From the NCBI RefSeq assembly GCF_026342735.1, contig NZ_JAPEMM010000001.1:930001-994000 (forward strand): a DNA stretch of 64,000 bases, read 5' to 3'. The stretch comes from Streptomyces sp. NBC_00193 (GTDB lineage Bacteria > Actinomycetota > Actinomycetes > Streptomycetales > Streptomycetaceae). Within the stretch, counting starts at the first letter, position 1, and the number at the start of each line of letters is the position of its first letter. The position numbers and the translations under genes are program-made. The notes beneath the pieces were generated by a model, which did no database searches, was not told the DNA's origin, and saw only the letters and a list, made by a program, of their open reading frames with translations. Of this stretch, positions 63,998 through 64,000 are shown piece after piece.

Positions 63998-64000
63998 GCC

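Overview
The window is chromosomal DNA of a Streptomyces or very close actinomycete. The evidence is very high GC with strong third-position bias, GTG/TTG starts behind GGAGG-type sites, two tandem conservons (cvnABCD), a stand-alone AccE epsilon subunit, the short ilvB leader peptide, and separate proline dehydrogenase and P5C dehydrogenase genes. Most of it is a core, metabolism-rich chromosome arm; the order gltX - conservons - accE/accB - cimA - urease - ilvE/leuB - pruA - serA - ilvC/N/B matches my memory of the S. coelicolor SCO55xx region, which I could not check. No rRNA, tRNA, insertion sequence, CRISPR array or phage gene was seen.

Layout. 1-3217: partial HAD hydrolase, gltX, a fumarylacetoacetate-hydrolase-family gene and a 60-residue peptide gene, all on the minus strand. 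3820-14305: two head-to-tail conservons, each sensor kinase-like CvnA, roadblock CvnB, DUF742 CvnC and Ras-like GTPase CvnD. 14387-17126: accE-accB acyl-CoA carboxylase genes, divergent from a YceI protein gene. 17158-25041 (minus): a Gly-rich membrane protein, citramalate synthase, TetR regulator, agmatine deiminase and an unusual urease pair (fused gamma/beta plus alpha), divergent from a nucleobase permease (25198-26625). 27024-29608: ilvE and leuB. 29869-34026: LysR regulator, NADP-dependent oxidoreductase and secreted phospholipase C. 34037-36177: accessory patch with a decayed acetyltransferase, a nitroreductase and two unknowns. 36434-40513: proline catabolism (pruA, proline dehydrogenase, PucR-type regulator).

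40491-45921 is the most interesting segment: a compact minus-strand operon coding for a 14-repeat WD40 protein, an alpha/beta hydrolase and a caspase-NACHT ATPase. It looks like a split STAND-type conflict or regulated-cell-death system inserted among housekeeping genes. 46032-48263 is a TetR/MFS efflux pair whose intergenic region carries a 13-bp tandem repeat array.

48341-53978 (minus) is serA, ilvC, ilvN and ilvB with a leader peptide and attenuator. 54012-56951 is a multi-spanning PAS-GGDEF-EAL protein with a BldD-like box upstream. 57234-63997 holds a 2-hydroxyacid dehydrogenase, aldo/keto reductase, sorbosone-dehydrogenase-like lipoprotein, DUF6191-like small protein and a large LuxR-family (LAL) regulator that reaches the window edge.

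Functional threads: branched-chain amino acid synthesis is spread over cimA, leuB, ilvE and ilvBNC; nitrogen release over urease, agmatine deiminase, proline catabolism and the permease; signalling over the conservons, c-di-GMP protein and LAL regulator. Many convergent gene pairs are separated by strong perfect hairpins. Starts were chosen from Shine-Dalgarno spacing where possible.
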